Source of the DNA: Coriaria nepalensis
Taxonomy: Eukaryota; Streptophyta; Magnoliopsida; Cucurbitales; Coriariaceae
Length of the DNA stretch: 64,000 nt
Direction: 5' to 3'
NCBI GenBank assembly: GCA_027186245.1
Contig: CP114483.1
Span: 30,944,642-31,008,641, forward strand
Below are positions 17,201 to 29,696 of the stretch, in pieces. Numbering within the stretch: the first letter of the stretch is position 1; the number at the start of each line of letters is the position of its first letter. The notes under the pieces are model-generated. The model had not been told where the DNA came from and made no database searches. It worked only from the letters and a program-made list of their open reading frames with translations. Position numbers and translations under genes: made by a program.

Positions 17201-20200
17201 GCCCCCACTTACTTGCCAGTCTAAACTTTATTGAGTTGGGGCCGTGTTTGGTCTTCTCTGCACATGATCAAAATATGTTAGACGTCTCTCCCTAATTTTG
17301 TCCTCTATCAAAGCTATACCTAGATAACTCCCATTCTTATCATTCTTAATTTTATTATTGTGTGTTTTACCATACATCCATCTTAACCTACGCATCTCTG
17401 TTACTACCATCTTATGTATATGTTGTCATGTAGTGGCTCAACACTCTAAATCATAAAGTATAGTTGGTTGAACGATCGTCTTGTAACAATTTCTTTTCAA
17501 CCTTGCGGGTAACCTTTTATCACATAAGATTTCTGACGTCATCCTCCATTTCATACCACCTGCTTTAATTCTATGGTCTATATCCCTGGAATGTCTACAG
17601 TCTTTTGTATAATAGATTCTAAATAACGAAAACCTTCATACTCTGAGACCTCCCTACCATCAATCTCAATTGTATTATCCCCCTTCGAGATTCGGGACCA
17701 AACCTTCAATCTAGATATTTCGTCTTCGATCGACTAATTCTAAAACTCTTACTCTCCAAACCCTCGCGCCACCTATCTAATTTATGACTTACACATTCTC
17801 TAGTTTCATCAATTAGGACGATATATTTGCTAACAACATACACCAAGATACCTTATCCTAAACATGTTTCGTCAACTCATCCATAACCAAGCAAAGATAT
17901 ATGGACTTAAAGTTGACCCTTGATGAAGTCTTACCATAATAAAGAATTCATTAGACATCTCATCTACTAATCGAACACTGGTTACAACTTCTTCATATAT
18001 ATTCTTAATGATATCAATATAACATTGAGGCATATTCTTTCTTCTAAGTACCTACTAGATTAATTCCCTAGGTACTTTATCATAAGTTTTCTCTAAATTT
18101 ATAAAAATCATATGCAGACTCTTTTGTTTTTCTCTATATTTTTCTATCACTTGTCTAATCAAGAAGATTGCTTCCGTCGTAGACCTACCCGACATAAAAT
18201 CAAATTGATTTTCTGATACAATGATGATACTCGTAAGCCTCTGCTCTATAACTTTCTCACAGAGTTCATTGTATGACTTCTTTATCCCTCTATAGTTTAA
18301 GCAATCTTGTGTATCTCTTTTATTCTTGTAAATTGGTACCACAAGTCTTCATGATTCTAGCATTTTCCTAGATCTAAAATCCTATTAAAGAGCCTAGTCA
18401 GTCATTGAATCTCTACTTCTCCCAAACACTTTCATACCTCAATTTGTATATCATCTAATCCAACTACCTTCTTTGTCTTCATCCTTTTCAAAGCTTCTCT
18501 TACTTTCTTAGCACTAACCTTACCGATGGAACACTAAATGCCTCCCTTCCACCGAATCAGATCCCTTTAAGTTTAACCTCTCTACACGTGTCTCATTTAG
18601 TAGTGTCTCGAGGTAATCCCTCCACCTACCTAAAATAGTTTTATTATGTATTAGAACTCTATCATCTTCATCCTAGACACACCTAACATGACTCAAATCC
18701 TTAGTTTTTTGATCTCTGGCTTTTACTATCTTGAAGATATCTTTCCCCCCCTCTTTTGTACCTAGCCTATTATACAAATTATCTTATGCTCTCTTCTTAG
18801 CATCCCTTACTGCTTTACTACTAAGTTCTTAGCTTATTTATAAAGTTCATACGACCTTTGATTTCTATCTTTTTTCTAATTCTTAAACCGTGTTTTCTTT
18901 TCCCTAATGGCTTATTGCAGTTTATTGTTTCACCACAATGTCTCCTTGTCATGTCTTTTTTTTCCTTTAGCCTCTCCAAGCACTTCCCTCGCCCCATTTC
19001 TAATGTGGTTAGCTATATGTTCAAAAAGCTCAGAGCTACCAATCTTATCATTAATCCTTGCATTCTCACAACCTTCTAAGACTAATTGACTATGTAATAT
19101 CTTATTTCTAAAAGTGTGACATACATCTCCCTTCAAAGTCCACCACGTAATTCTCGGCCTAGTCTGATCGGCCTATTCTAACCTTTGTCTATGTTAACTG
19201 AGATGGAAAGAGAATACTTTCTTATACAATATTGAAAAGAGAAGCACATATATACATACAACTAGGAAACTAAAATTAAGGAAACTAAAAATAAAGAAAC
19301 TAGAATTAAGCTAATTGACAACTATATACATATAATATACAACTAACACTCCCCCTCAAGTTGGGGCATAGATATTAATCATGCCCAACTTGTTACGAAG
19401 ATAATCAACCTGAACCCCATTTAAAGCTTTCGTGAAGACGTCCCCTAGTTGTTCTCCAGTCTTCACATATCATGTAAAAATCAAGCCTTGTTGAATTTTC
19501 TCACGAACAAAATGACAGTCAATTTCAATGTGCTTAGTTCGCTCATGAAACATAAGATTTGATGCAATATGAAGAGCAGCTTGGTTATCACACCACAATT
19601 TTGCCGGTACTGAAATTTTAAGTCTTACTTCATAAGAGAGTTGATATATCCACATTAACTCACAAACAGATTGTGTCATAGCTTTATATTTTAACTCTGC
19701 ACCGGATCGTGACACAACATTTTGCTTCTTACTCTTCCATGAGACCAAATTTCCTCTAACAAAGATATAAGAACCTAAGGTGGATCTTCTATCTATTTTG
19801 GAACTTGCCCAATCTGCATCTGAAAAACATTCAATATGAGTGTGCCCATGATTTGCATACACGATACTCCGTCCGGGTGCTCCTTTTCAAGTAACACAAA
19901 ATTTGCTCTAATACTGCCCAATGATGAATTGTTGGGGATGACATAAACTAACTGACAACACTGACCAAATATGCAATATCTGGACTAGTCACGGTAAGAT
20001 AATTCAACTTTCCAACCAACCTCCGATATCTCTCGAACCTACAAATAGTTCCCCATCTCCTATGAGGTGCATGTTCAGAGTCATTGGAGCACTACAAGGC
20101 TTTGCTCCCAATTGTCCTGTCTCAGTTAATAGGTCAAAGACATATTTTCTCTGAGATAGAAAGATACATTTTTTACTTCTTGTCACTTCAACACCCAAGA

Positions 20201-23200
20201 AATACTTTAGCACCCCCAAATCCTTCGTTTGAAACTAAGGATGAATGAAAGACTTACGATATGAGATTCCCGTAGTATCATTTCCAGTGATAACAATGTC
20301 ATCCACATACACAACTAACAAAATGATACCAACTCTTGATTTCAATAGCCGAACTAAATTTTCTAAACCAAGCACGATGACTCTGTTTCAAACTATACAA
20401 AGATTTTCGAAGACGACAAACTCGGCTTGACTCCCCCTGAGCAACAAAATCAGGTGGTTGCTCCATATACACCTCCTCCTGAAGATCACCATGAAGAAAA
20501 GCATTCTTGATATCAAGTTGATGTAAAGGCCAATGATGAGTAGCTACCATTGAAATAAACAATTGAACAAATGTCAATTTTGCAACAGGAGAAAAAGTGT
20601 CAGAATAGTCCACTCCATAGGTTTGAGCATAGCCCTTAGCGACAAGACAAGCTTTTAATCTAGCAACTGACCCATCCAAATTAACCTTAACTGCGAATAC
20701 CCATTTGCATCCTATAGCCCGTTTCCTTGAAGGTAAATCAACTAAGTCCCAAGTGTCATTGTCATCTAAAGCATTCATTTCTTCTATCATTGCATCATGC
20801 CAATCGGGATGAGATATGGCTTCACGAACAATTTTAGGAATAGAGATAGAATCAAGGGAAGCAATAAAAGAACAAGAGGAAGACGATAAGTTGTTATAAG
20901 AAACAAAAGAAGAATTAGGATAAGTACATTGGCGTTTACCTTTGCGTAACGCAATAGGAAGATCATCGCTCGGGACTGGATCTGATAACGAAGGAGCAGG
21001 TGCAGGACATGAATCAAGAGGTTGACGTCTGGAGTAGACTTGAGTAATAGGAGGCTTGACATGAGCTAATTTCGAGACAGGGCAGAGGATGTGATAGAAT
21101 AGACCAACACATCATCCTCCCCCTGACAAGCGAGAGTAGGTGAAGACGAAAAATATGGTGTCTTCATGAAGGTAACATCAATGGAAACAAGATATTTGTT
21201 AAGATTGGGACAATAACACCTATAACCTTCTGAAGATGAGAATAACCAAGGAAGATACACTTCAAAGACTTGGGATCTAATTTAGTGACGTGCAGACGAA
21301 TATCTCGAACAAAACAAGTGCTACCAAATATCCTAGGATCAACGGGGAATAGTGACTTATTTGGAAAAAGGATTTTGTAAGGGATTTCATCATGAAGAAG
21401 AGAGGATGGCATGCGGTTAATGAGAAAACATGCTGTAGAAACTGCATCGGCCCAAAAAAGTTTAGGAACATGCATTTGAAATAAGAGAGCTCGTGTAATT
21501 TCAAGATGTCTATTTTTACATTCTGCCACACCATTTTGAGATGGAGTATCAACACAAGAAGTTTCATAAAGCATGCCATTCTGAGCCATATAAGATTGAA
21601 ATAAAACAGATGTATATTCTTTGGCGTTATCACTTCGCAAAGTACGGATGGAAACATTAAATTGAGTTTTAACCTCAGCGCAAAAAGCCCAAAACAGAGA
21701 GAACAACTTAGAACGATTTTTCATTAAATATATCCAAGTTATGCGAGAATAATCATCCACAAAAGTCCTTAGAACTTAGAACGATTCTATTATGTTCACT
21801 CTTAAATGTCACCAAATGATATCTCCCTCCTCTTATAGAAAGTATTTAATATCTCAAAATCACAAAGTCTAAAGTAGAAACCCTCGTATTGTTTGGAACA
21901 CCAAAACCTTGACCTCCATGAACTCTCTCATCATACCCAACTCTAACATACACTAATTCTATAACTTACCTGTCAACATTTGTATGTTCCACGAGACTAA
22001 TCTAATCTTTCTAATTTTAGTCTAAACTAGCTTCTTTACTCGCCCCCATCCAGTATGGTGCGAGAATCATTACCTCTTTAACACTGCAACTAGACATTGC
22101 TGTAGCGCATCTTGCTCATTTGACACTACACCTGAGCATAGGTGCAGCGCGTCACTTATAGCGGGGCATGCCCTAACATTTCGCGTTAATCTTTTTGAAT
22201 CAATTTCCATGCAAGGGATGTGATGGGTTCTCTTACGGTTGGCTTTCACATGCCTAACACCAACCCACCTCCTTTATCCGGCTTGGAACCGGCTGACTCG
22301 CGGGCGGAGTTAGAATTTACTATGGAATATGAACAATAAATCCTTTTGATTGATGATGTCTCATTTTCTGTCTCTCTCTTTGTTCTAATATTGTCTGTTT
22401 GGTAGAGTTTGAGAAGTTATTTTTGTTACTTATCAGTTTCATATAAATCTTGTTTGTCTTCAGTTTTAGAAAGGGAATTGTGATGATCCAAACATGTTTG
22501 TATAGATTTTTGCACTCATTTTTTAGAGTTGTTAGGAGGGTAAGGGGAATGGGGATTGGACCTCAAGTATGTGGGACCATATAATATGACCACCTGAGCT
22601 TTCGATTCTGCATACACTCCATCTCATATGTATACTTCTATGTTATCATATGTACCAAAGTGAGATACCACGTAATAGAAACAAAGTTAAATGTCTGTGA
22701 TCCCATGTAATTGCAGGGTGGCTAAGTATCAAGAAGCGAATCCTGCTGTATATACTATTGTTACATTCCCATTTCTTTTTGCTGTCATGTTTGGTGATTG
22801 GGGGCATGGAATATGTTTGTTACTTGTAACACTGTACTTCATAGGCAGGGAAAGAAAGCTATCCAATCAGGTAACACAGGTGTGAGTTATTTAATTAATC
22901 GTTTTCTAGAGTGGAATCCAACATCTTGTGCTCTTCATGTTGCAGAAGCTTGGCGATATCATGGAAATGACTTTCGGTGGGCGTTATGTAATTATGATGA
23001 TGGCAATCTTTTCAATCTACACTGGTCTAATCTATAATGAGTTCTTTTCTGTTCCTTTTGAACTGTTTGGCCGCTCAGCATATGCATGCCGTGACCTTGA
23101 TTGCAAGTATATGGCTAACATTGAAAGCTACTTTAATATATATGAATACATTCTTGCTGTTGCAACTTTACAAAATCTTTGTCATGTATTTTTGGAATTA

Positions 23201-25891
23201 CAATAATATTGTTTGATGCTTCTGTTTTTCTTTTTCTTTTCTTTTACTTTCTTTCCTACAGAGATGCTACGACAATAGGGTTAATCAAAGTGCGTCCCAC
23301 CTATCCATTTGGTTTGGACCCTGTATGGCATGGCAGTCGTAGCGAGCTTCCATTCCTCAACTCTTTGAAGATGAAAATGTCAATCCTTCTTGGAGTTGCA
23401 CAAATGAACCTTGGAATCATTATAAGCTATTTCAATGCCAAATTCTTCAGGAATAGCATTAATATATGGTGAGTTTATTCCTAACTAGATTTTTTAGCCA
23501 TTTTCAGCCCTTTCAATTCATGATTTTTCATTGATGTGCATAATGTAAATACAAGACAATTTCATCCATTAGCTCTAAACTTGCAAGTACAACAGAGGGT
23601 ATTGTTGCCATTATCTATCTTCTTATTATTTGAGTATTCATGCATAAATCTTCATGTGATTTCCAGGTATCAATTCCTGCCGCAGTTGATATTTCTAAAC
23701 AGTCTTTTTGGCTACCTGTCGCTCCTTATCATCATTAAGTGGTGTACTGGTTCAAAAGCAGATTTATACCATGTAATGATATACATGTTCCTGAGTCCCA
23801 CTGACGATCTAGGAGAAAACCAGCTTTTTCCTGGCCAAAAAACCACTCAGGTATTCATCTTTATCATTCTATCACTTTTGCAGTGTTGAAGTCATTCTTA
23901 ATGCATTTCAGCATATCTTATTTCTTCCCTCTTGTGTACTAGCTTGTGTTACTTTTGCTGGCCCTTATTGCTGTACCCTGGATGCTTATTCCAAAGCCTT
24001 TTCTCTTGAAGAAACAGCACCAAGAGGTCTACTTCTAGTCCTACCAAAATCATGTATTTTACTTTAGTTCCATCTTATTTATTGGCTTGTTCCAAACGGT
24101 TTGTCTCCCATCAGAGGCACCAAGGCCAAACTTATGTGCCACTTCGGGGAGCAGAGGACGAACTTTCATTGGATTCACATCATCATTCCAGTGGGCATGA
24201 GGAGGGGCACGAGGAGTTTGAATTCAGTGAAGTTTTTGTGCATCAACTTATACATACCATAGAATTTGTTCTTGGTGCAGTGTCTAATACAGCCTCATAC
24301 CTTCGTCTATGGGCCCTGAGGTATGGTCCCCAAATAATCAATTTTCTATACCAACATCAACCTAACTTGGCACTTTATGTACCAAATAATTTCATGATTT
24401 TCTGAAGTCCTACATCAATATATTGAAGTTAAATTGGGTGTTTCCGTCCTTGTTTCCTAGTATGTGTACGGTATGTATCACATTGTTCCATGCTACATAT
24501 AAATAGTCCGATTTTGAACTTATATGACACAAACCACCTGTTACTGTTGATGAATTCAACTTAGATTATTGACTAGTAAGAGGGAAGGAAGGGAATCTGA
24601 GGTGAATTATCATAATGGTTGCTAATATATTATACGTTGCTACTATATTATATGTTGCACGTGGTACATTCAAATGGTCCAATTTTGAAGTCTTATGATG
24701 CAGCAAATCCCCCTTTAACAGTTGATACATTCAGAGTAGATCGTCACCGTTACTAGTTGGAACCTTTACTTTGTGCTAGTTGAGATTTTGGTCTAGACAC
24801 TAGGCAATGCAATATATATGTCTGCTATTTCAAACCTGATATAAGGAGGCTAATCTGCTTCTGATCTTGGTTCTTTATTCTATTTCAGTCTTGCCCACTC
24901 GGAACTGTCAAGTGTATTCTACGACAAAGTTCTTCTTCTTGCTTGGGGGTATGTTGTTCTATTTTATGATTCTTTTTGGCCCTTACATTGCCACTTCAAG
25001 CAGTTTTAAAATTGTGGGGAGGTATAAACAACACTTGGGAACTATCCATACATTTCCATAATTTTAATTAGATAACAGACACCTCGCAATTAAGTAGAGA
25101 GAAAAATCTCGGCGGGGTTGGTTTAATTCTCTAGTAAAAGTCAATTAGATAACAGATAGACAGGACACAATTGAATAGTAAAAGCTAAGGACTGATATGG
25201 TCAACAAAACTCTCTAGCTGTTGATTCTATTGCTAAGGAGACTAATTTTCTTGGTTGTTTTGGAGTTCGGTTCGAGAAGAACTCGTTTATGTGCAAAATC
25301 AAAGAGGAAAAAAACTCTTGGGTCCACTATCACACCAATAGTAGGAGTTGATGTTATTGACCTGGTGTGTGCACAATCACTACCCATAACCTAGAGAATA
25401 ATTTCAGCCTATGAGTCTAAGATATCTTGTGCGATGACTTAAACAAAATTTTAAAAGATGAGGGTGCAATGAGAGTTCTAAATTGACTTTAGAAAAACTG
25501 GCATTTTGGTAACTGTTTGATTTTCTGTGACATTAATCAAGTTTTAGTTCAGATGAGATATAAAAGCTAATGGACATTTTGTCGGTCCAAACTGAACTTT
25601 AGACCTTAACTAACACTTCCTACTCTGAGCCAACTGAACTGAATTATATTAACATATATATTTTTTTGCCCTTGGCTCTACAGATACAACAATTGGATTA
25701 TCCTTTTAGTGGGCATAATCGTCTTTGTATTTGCTACCGTTGGAGTATTACTGGTGATGGAAACCCTAAGCGCTTTCCTTCACGCCCTTCGGCTCCACTG
25801 GGTGGAGTTCCAAAACAAGTTTTACGAGGGAAATGGTTATAAATTCTACCCGTTTTCATTTTCTCTGATCGATATTGATGAAGATGAGTGA
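11251..25891 (+). CDS. VHA-a: V-type proton ATPase subunit a (VHA-a)
   Basis: Subunit a is the large membrane subunit of the V0 sector, forming the proton half-channels in vacuolar or endosomal membranes. Eighteen exons give 824 aa: 11251-11400, 12322-12366, 12970-13089, 13165-13272, 13936-14046, 14138-14311, 15523-15660, 15899-16006, 16162-16269, 16401-16549, 22717-22870, 22946-23106, 23262-23468, 23667-23850, 23943-24026, 24115-24320, 24889-24948, 25684-25891. The N-terminal cytosolic half begins [19 protein letters not shown] and is followed by the multi-pass domain from exon 11. Exons 16-17 encode the conserved [12 protein letters not shown] region containing the Arg essential for proton transfer in the family. 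The C-terminus is acidic. It most resembles the tonoplast VHA-a2/a3 type, but localisation is an inference. Intron 10 (6167 bp) is swollen by a LINE and a copia; intron 6 ends in a duplicated acceptor. Confidence 0.95.
12763..12909 (+). repeat. Tandem duplication of about 78 bp in VHA-a intron 2
   Basis: The segment from GTGTGACATTCAATTTTAAA to GTGATCAGTATTCTGCTAA is repeated, about 85% alike, as GTGCGTGACATTCACTTTTA ... GTGATCAGTATTCTTCTAA. It lies wholly inside intron 2. Confidence 0.75.
15491..15534 (+). repeat. 22-bp tandem duplication spanning the exon 7 splice acceptor of VHA-a
   Basis: Two identical 22-bp units, GTGTTTACAG followed by ATTGAGAAAAAT, occur at 15491-15512 and 15513-15534. 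Each contains an acceptor AG and the first codons of exon 7. Only the second acceptor (exon from 15523) keeps the frame open; the first (exon from 15501) meets a stop after eight codons. Confidence 0.9.
17012..17026 (+). repeat. Target-site duplication, left copy, of the RTE-type LINE
   Basis: AGAATTTAATATGGA here matches AGAATTTACTATGGA at 22312-22326 at 14 of 15 positions. The two copies flank the LINE. Confidence 0.85.
19192..19348 (-). repeat. 3' LTR of the nested copia
   Basis: The boundaries are TGTTAACTG ... ACTAACA. The adjacent CTCCCCCTCAAG is the complement of a purine tract, as expected just upstream of a minus-strand 3' LTR. No partner LTR exists. Confidence 0.8.
19192..21766 (-). 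mobile_element. 5'-truncated Ty1-copia nested in the LINE
   Basis: On the minus strand, integrase fragments read at 21760-21066 (begins [12 protein letters not shown]; later [10 protein letters not shown] and a [10 protein letters not shown] box). RT fragments read at 20790-20004 ([42 protein letters not shown]). The RNase H end is at 19862-19470 ([19 protein letters not shown]). A 157-bp 3' LTR follows at 19192-19348. Gag, protease, the integrase N-terminus, primer site and 5' LTR are absent. The sequence stops abruptly at about 21766, where ACTTAGAACGATT is repeated (21706-21718 and 21773-21785), suggesting deletion or incomplete insertion. Frameshifts and stops make it inactive. Confidence 0.88.
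22312..22326 (+). repeat. Target-site duplication, right copy, of the RTE-type LINE
   Basis: AGAATTTACTATGGA, one mismatch from the left copy at 17012-17026. Confidence 0.85.
24445..24745 (+). repeat. Weak direct duplication in VHA-a intron 16
   Basis: The pattern 'GTCCGATTTTGAACTTATATG ... CTGTTACTGTTGATGAATTCA' (24506-24560) recurs in diverged form at about 24675-24735 (GGTCCAATTTTGAAG, then ACAGTTGATACATTCA). It is an old duplication of unknown origin and lies entirely within the intron. Confidence 0.45.
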
Positions 25892-26681
25892 TGGAAACGA
25901 GCCAAAGAATCTTGAGTTATATGGGTGAAGGGAACCGTCGGAAATAAATAATGGGAGGTAGTAGGAGTGAATGTGGATCTATTTTGATTCTTTTGATTTG
26001 GAGTGTATGCATTTTATCTGTGTGCAGGAGAATGGATTCAATAGAGCCTACTCCTCGGTCTTTGCCTACCCAATTTGTTTGTTTATTTGTCACTTTGGCA
26101 AGAATAAGCAGATCCTATTTCAAATTGCTGACTATTTATGTCATGGCAGGGGAAATATTTATTCAGAATTGCAAGTTAGTGAAGCGATCTGAGACCTTCA
26201 TTTCAATCATCTGGATGAGAGGGAGGTATTGCTAGTGAGCTGTTGGCTGTTGTATATCAAATCCATTTTATTCTACTGAATTCCAATTTCGGCGATACAC
26301 CGAGTCATAATCCCTCTATTGCAACTGCATTTCTGATTTCTGATGCAATTTAAATTCTGAAAAGTGAAATAAAATTTCTTACACATCTATGTTTGGTTTG
26401 GTTACCTAGAATCAAGTGAAATGAAAATAGATAGAATGAGGGAACCTGTAAAAAAAAAAAAAAAAAATTTATTTTGAAAAATTGGATTGGTAAGGTTTAA
26501 TTTTTCATTCAGCACTTTGATCAAACATAATTTTATTGATATTTTAAGGAACGGTGAAAATGGGTCGAATCGATCCGGATATATAATTCTTTTTATAATA
26601 ATTTATCAATTAGTATATCGTAACATATTAAAAATTTACGTGTGGCATAATTATATACTTAAAATTTAATTTTTATTATAT

Positions 26682-26790
26682 AGTATATAATATATGATAT
26701 TAGATATAGAGCTTAAGAATTAATATGAATAGTTACTTTCTTTTTACGTTGTTGTTCATTGAGAAATATCTAATATCATATATTATATAT
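26682..26790. repeat. Imperfect hairpin / inverted repeat, MITE-like
   Basis: A left arm of about 25 bp ending GATATTAGATAT (26683-26707) pairs with the right arm ATATCTAATATC... (26766-26790) at about 24 of 25 positions, enclosing a 58-base spacer. No clear TA or TTA target duplication can be assigned because the flanks are themselves AT repeats. Confidence 0.6.
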
Positions 26791-27095
26791 TTAAGGTAAT
26801 TAATAAAAAAGTCAAAAAAGATGCTTTGTAATTGAGAAATATAAAAAACTTTGATTTAGATATATATTTAACGGCTTTATACATTTAAGAAACGTTATTT
26901 TTCATTTACTGCATTTTACTTTCTTAGATGGAGAAATTCTTAGATGTAACTATTCTACCACCTCAGTCATAGAATAATAATCCACTATAAAAACACACGT
27001 GGATTTTTAAAAAAAAAGGTTCACTTTTTTTATGGCTCAACAGAGAAGAAGCATGCAGCCCAAACCGAAAATCAATTTTTATTTTTTGTATTGTC

Positions 27096-27131
27096 TCTCT
27101 CTCCAAACACTCTCTCTCTCTCTCTCTCTCT
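27096..27131. repeat. (CT)n microsatellite
   Basis: Mostly uninterrupted CT dinucleotides. Confidence 0.85.
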
Positions 27132-28234
27132 TCATTCTCTCTACGACTTTTAATTTCACAGAAAAAAAAAATTTATTTCCACCATTTTATTCCTCTTACC
27201 ATTTTCCTTATCCCTTGAGTTCTTTACCAAATTCTTAAATCTCAAATTTTCTTTCAACCATTTACTGTTGCAGAATAAGAACTGGAATTTAGGTCGAACT
27301 TTAAAAGCACGAGAGCACCAGCACCATCCGGGTCGATTCCGAGAACCAGTCCGAGTCCGAGTCCGAGTCCAGATTGAGGGATCCATTTGAATAACAGGTA
27401 TTAGCCTGAGGGAAAGTGCAAGAAAGGGAAGCCAAATAGTTTCCTTAAGCTGAGTTTTTGAGATTTTAGGTGGTTTAAAAATCGCAGCTTTTTTGTTTTT
27501 CGAATTTGTGGAGTTTGAACTATCCAAGAAGAAGAAGAATTGCACAAGGGTCTGAGATGTTGAGCGAGTTTGATGGGTTTGAGTTTGGAAGAAACTAAAG
27601 TAATCAATTGTTGATGTCGTAATTTTTCACTTTTTTTGAAAATATAGTAAGTAATTAATTCTTCGTTCGGTTAAGGAGTGATTGTAAAATATGTTTAGAG
27701 TTATTCCGGAAGTAAAAGAATGAATAAATACAAAAAATGTAAAAATTAAAAAATCTGAAATAATAGAGAATATGAAATTCGTATTGTTCAATTTTTTAAT
27801 GCGTTGATATAGAGAAAATATTGAAAAATAAAAAAAAATAAATATAAAAAAAAAGTATATAATTCAAAATTTTTTCAATGTTTTAATATTTAAAATAATT
27901 ACAATACGCTGGTTATAATATTAAATAATATTTATTTGATATTGATTTTATTATATTTTAGCTCGTTATCTACAGTCTATTAAAAGTTACATTAAAGGAA
28001 GAAAGTTAATCTTATTTGAGAAAGTTGGTTAGCCTTTATGATTATGTAGATAGTGTGGTGAATGTTTTGATAGAGGAATTAGAGGATGAAATTCATGAAT
28101 TATATGTTGAACCAATGATAGCGATTGAAGAAGAAAAAAAAATTCAGAAGAAGCGGAGGTAGTACAAGAAGAAGAGGAGGACAAAGTTTCAGAAAATATA
28201 AGAGATGATATGAATCCACATTTATGTGAAAGTT

Positions 28235-28845
28235 TATATTTTTATGATTTTAAGTATAGTATTTAAACGTAATATGAACATATAAATATTAAACTTTTTT
28301 ATCAATTATTGAAAAATATCACTTTTATAATTCTAAATGTAGTGTTTAGACATAATATAAATATATAAAAGTCAATTGTTGAAATGTTACACATTTATAA
28401 TTCTAGTATAGTATAGACATAATATGAATATATAAATATCAAATACTTTGGTTAACCATTGAAAAGTTGTATTTTTATAGTTTTAAGTATAATGTTTAGA
28501 CATAATATATATATAAATGTCAAATATTTTAGTCAATTATTGAAATGTATTATCTTTATGGTTTTAAGTGTAGTGTTTAAATATAATATAAATATATAAA
28601 AATCGAATATTTTGATTAATTATTGAAATATATCACATTTATAATTATAAGTGTAGTATTTAGACATAATATAAATATATAAAAATTAAATATTTCAGTC
28701 AACTATTGAAATGTATCATTTTTATAATTCTAAATATAGTATTTAGATATAATATAAACATATAAGGGTCAAACTATTTGGTCAACTATTTAAAAGTATT
28801 ACATATATAGTTCTAAATATAGTGTTTAAGTATAATACAAATATT
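28235..28845 (+). repeat. Minisatellite, about 8 units of 63-90 bp
   Basis: The core TAAGTGTAGTGTTTAGACATAATATAAATATATAAA-like motif recurs at about 28251, 28341, 28404, 28484, 28565, 28648, 28732 and 28817. Between cores each unit carries TCAAATATTTTGGTCAATTATTGAAATGTATCA-like sequence. Unit length is mostly 80-85 bp, with one short unit (28341-28404). No coding frame is conserved across units. Confidence 0.85.
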
Positions 28846-29696
28846 TTTGGAGATAACATTAAATTTTTGACAATATCATTCATATTTATTTCATTACATA
28901 TCTTCAAAAGATAGTATTAGAAACAAAAAAAAAATATTTATTTCATACCAAAAAATTACATAAACTTTCAAACTTTCTACAAAATTATAATTTCTCGATT
29001 ACATGTTTTCAAAATATAATCAAATTCATAAAAATCATCATAATTGTCACCAAAATTATATAAATAAGTACATATATCGTTTTACTTAATATCTTATATA
29101 ACAATTGTAAATTACATTTATTTCGATCTACGTCGAAATAATTATACATAACTTTCAACAACTCTTTATACGTGATGTTAGATTCAATAAAAGTTTCAGT
29201 TATTCTTTCAATGCTATTTTCATGCCAAAGGGACAAATTATTTTTCTCATTCCACTCACCATCGAAATATATAATTATGAAAAAAAATTTCATATGTAAA
29301 AAAAAAAAAAAAAAATGAAATTAATATTATCTTCAAACATTTAAGAAATGGGAATTTTTTTTTATTCAGTTTTTTCAATTTCATAATGCCATTCTCTTAA
29401 AGTAAATTAAGAAATTAAGAAATATTTTTTTATATTATATTTTTTAATTTTTTAATTTATTCTCACATTAAAAAATTAAAAAATATTTTGTTTATATTAT
29501 ATTCTGTTTCCAATTTCTCAATGTATCATAGAAATTTAAAATTTTTTGAATTCTATTCTTTTTTTTCTTCTAATTTCCTAATGTCCTATCGATAAATTGA
29601 GAACAAACACACGGAGAATTATGAAACACGAACTCAACTTCTTTTTTTTTTTCTTCTGATTTTTCATATGACGGATTTGTAGATCAGTTTCAATCT

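Larger units (their letters stand above)
17027..22311 (-). mobile_element. RTE-type non-LTR retrotransposon (LINE), degraded, with nested copia
   Basis: The element lies antisense in VHA-a intron 10. Its 3' end (left) is a CATCATCATC-type short repeat, usual for RTE tails. Reverse transcriptase remnants read on the minus strand at 18342-18055 ([46 protein letters not shown]) with degraded flanking frames; the Y(F)-x-D-D box is not intact. At 19136-18930 there is an upstream ORF segment. At 21790-21840 a HLVTF segment typical of the endonuclease end appears, and 21990-22310 resembles the 5' leader of plant RTE elements. The endonuclease is largely missing. The 15-bp duplication at both ends shows it inserted as one unit. 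A copia at 19192-21766 was inserted later and splits it. Confidence 0.85.
25892..29696. other. AT-rich intergenic region
   Basis: No convincing gene. It begins with the VHA-a 3' UTR and a genomic poly-A run near 26449-26466. A hairpin, a CT microsatellite near 27096-27131 and a minisatellite are listed separately. The region 27040-27600 is less AT-rich and could be an unrelated leader or remnant, but its ORFs have no recognisable domain. A stretch at 28060-28200 rich in GAA/GAG codons has no match I can name. Confidence 0.6.

Noticed and set aside
27156..27607. Minus-strand ORFs with an RTRTRTG repeat
   Set aside because: The repeat comes from GTCCGAGTCCGA DNA; no known domain, and splicing or promoter signals are not evident.
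28235..28845. Possible CRISPR-like array
   Set aside because: Units are contiguous, diverged tandem repeats without unique spacers, in a plant genome.
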